A program made the translations under genes and the position numbers. Shown here piece by piece: positions 42,872 to 43,047 of a stretch of DNA of 43,047 nucleotides. The stretch is from NCBI RefSeq assembly GCF_000377645.1, contig NZ_KB898498.1, forward strand, positions 1 through 43,047, in the 5' to 3' direction. The notes below the pieces were generated by a model. It was given only the letters and a program-made list of their open reading frames with translations, had not been told where the DNA came from and ran no database searches. The number at the start of each line of letters is the position of its first letter. Positions within the stretch are counted from its first letter, which is position 1. Origin of the DNA: Thiomonas sp. FB-6. Lineage in GTDB: Bacteria > Pseudomonadota > Gammaproteobacteria > Burkholderiales > Burkholderiaceae_C.

Positions 42872-43047
42872 GGCAACGCTGAAGAAGGTCCACCGCCGAG
42901 GGGGCTCGTGCGTTGAAGGTAGATGAAGCAACAGACCCTTGCCATGGCCGCCGATCAAGCCGCCGGATTTGAGCAATACCGTAAGCCGACGAAGCGCGAC
43001 GTGTTCCTGCAGACGATGGACGAGATCGTGCCGTGGGCGCAGTTGTG
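42872..43047 (+). mobile_element. IS5-like insertion sequence, left end (partial)
   Basis: The element seems to begin at GGCAACGCTGAAGAAGG, directly after TTAG (42868-42871). TTAG fits the YTAR target preferred by the IS5 subgroup. A transposase gene starts about 50 bases inside. The right end and the second target copy lie beyond the window, so the boundary is provisional. Confidence 0.55.
42923..43047 (+). CDS. IS5-family transposase, N-terminal part
   Basis: From ATG 42923 the frame stays open to the window end and reads MKQQTLAMAADQAAGFEQ, then KPTKRDVFLQTMDEIVPW. FE-x-(Y/H)-RKPT-(K/R)RD-x-FL-x-x-M-(D/E)-x-(I/V)-VPW is the start of many IS5-family transposases. The catalytic DDE residues would lie outside the window. 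Confidence 0.85.
   Translation, partial: MKQQTLAMAADQAAGFEQYRKPTKRDVFLQTMDEIVPWAQL

Overview
The window is high-GC DNA with dense overlapping operons, most likely from a betaproteobacterium of the order Burkholderiales. This is inferred from gene content and codon style: lolD near recJ, an RpfE-like protein beside recJ, a XylR-type sigma-54 activator, and a dispersed 3'-end repeat of a kind I associate with this order. Genus cannot be fixed from the sequence. It holds about 35 real genes.

Layout. (1) 1-3450: the end of an IS21-like element has cut the 3' end off a type I secretion adaptor (hlyD-like). The partner ABC transporter has an N-terminal frameshift and an in-frame stop upstream, so the secretion system looks decayed. 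(2) 3731-3946: tRNA-Arg(ACG) with its promoter and terminator. (3) 4034-17793: one tightly packed plus-strand operon for a surface glycan. It encodes a MurJ-like flippase, an HpcH/HpaI-type aldolase, a small PglC-like phosphoglycosyl transferase, an AsnB-like amidotransferase, a glycosyltransferase-like protein, and a full set of enzymes for a CMP-activated legionaminate-type nonulosonic acid (NeuA, NeuB, NeuC, PglD/NeuD, a CBS-aminotransferase fusion and a PglF-type 4,6-dehydratase). It ends in lolD. (4) 17794-23662: minus-strand housekeeping and signalling: a PAS-GAF-GGDEF-EAL protein, RecJ, an RpfE-like protein and a small unknown gene. (5) 23739-31672: a catabolic island. An IclR regulator sits beside a GMC oxidoreductase. 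An aldehyde dehydrogenase, coniferyl-alcohol-dehydrogenase-like SDR and HSL-type esterase form an operon behind a -24/-12 promoter, with a XylR-like activator and its probable upstream site in the same intergenic region. (6) 31783-32643: a compact cassette of three small exported proteins, two of them paralogues, of unknown function. (7) 32750-38942: CspA, then a cystathionine beta-lyase/cystine ABC transporter/Lrp-type regulator operon, a TRIC-family membrane protein and a SCO1/SenC protein. (8) 38943-43047: an accessory tail with two intact toxin-antitoxin modules (FitAB-like and Phd-VapC), remnants of HepT and RhuM-like genes, a repeat-bearing DUF1566-type lipoprotein and the start of an IS5-like element.

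How the parts work together. The glycan operon can be read as a pathway from UDP-GlcNAc through UDP-4-keto and UDP-4-amino sugars to UDP-2,4-diacetamido-bacillosamine. That sugar could serve both as the PglC-type lipid primer and, after hydrolysing 2-epimerisation, as precursor of CMP-legionaminate. The catabolic operon would oxidise an aromatic or similar alcohol and aldehyde released from an ester, under control of the adjacent effector-sensing activator. The most unusual items are the identical 90-bp repeat that supplies the stop codon of two unrelated genes, the three-gene exported cassette, the CBS-aminotransferase fusion, and the coupling of lolD to the nonulosonate genes.
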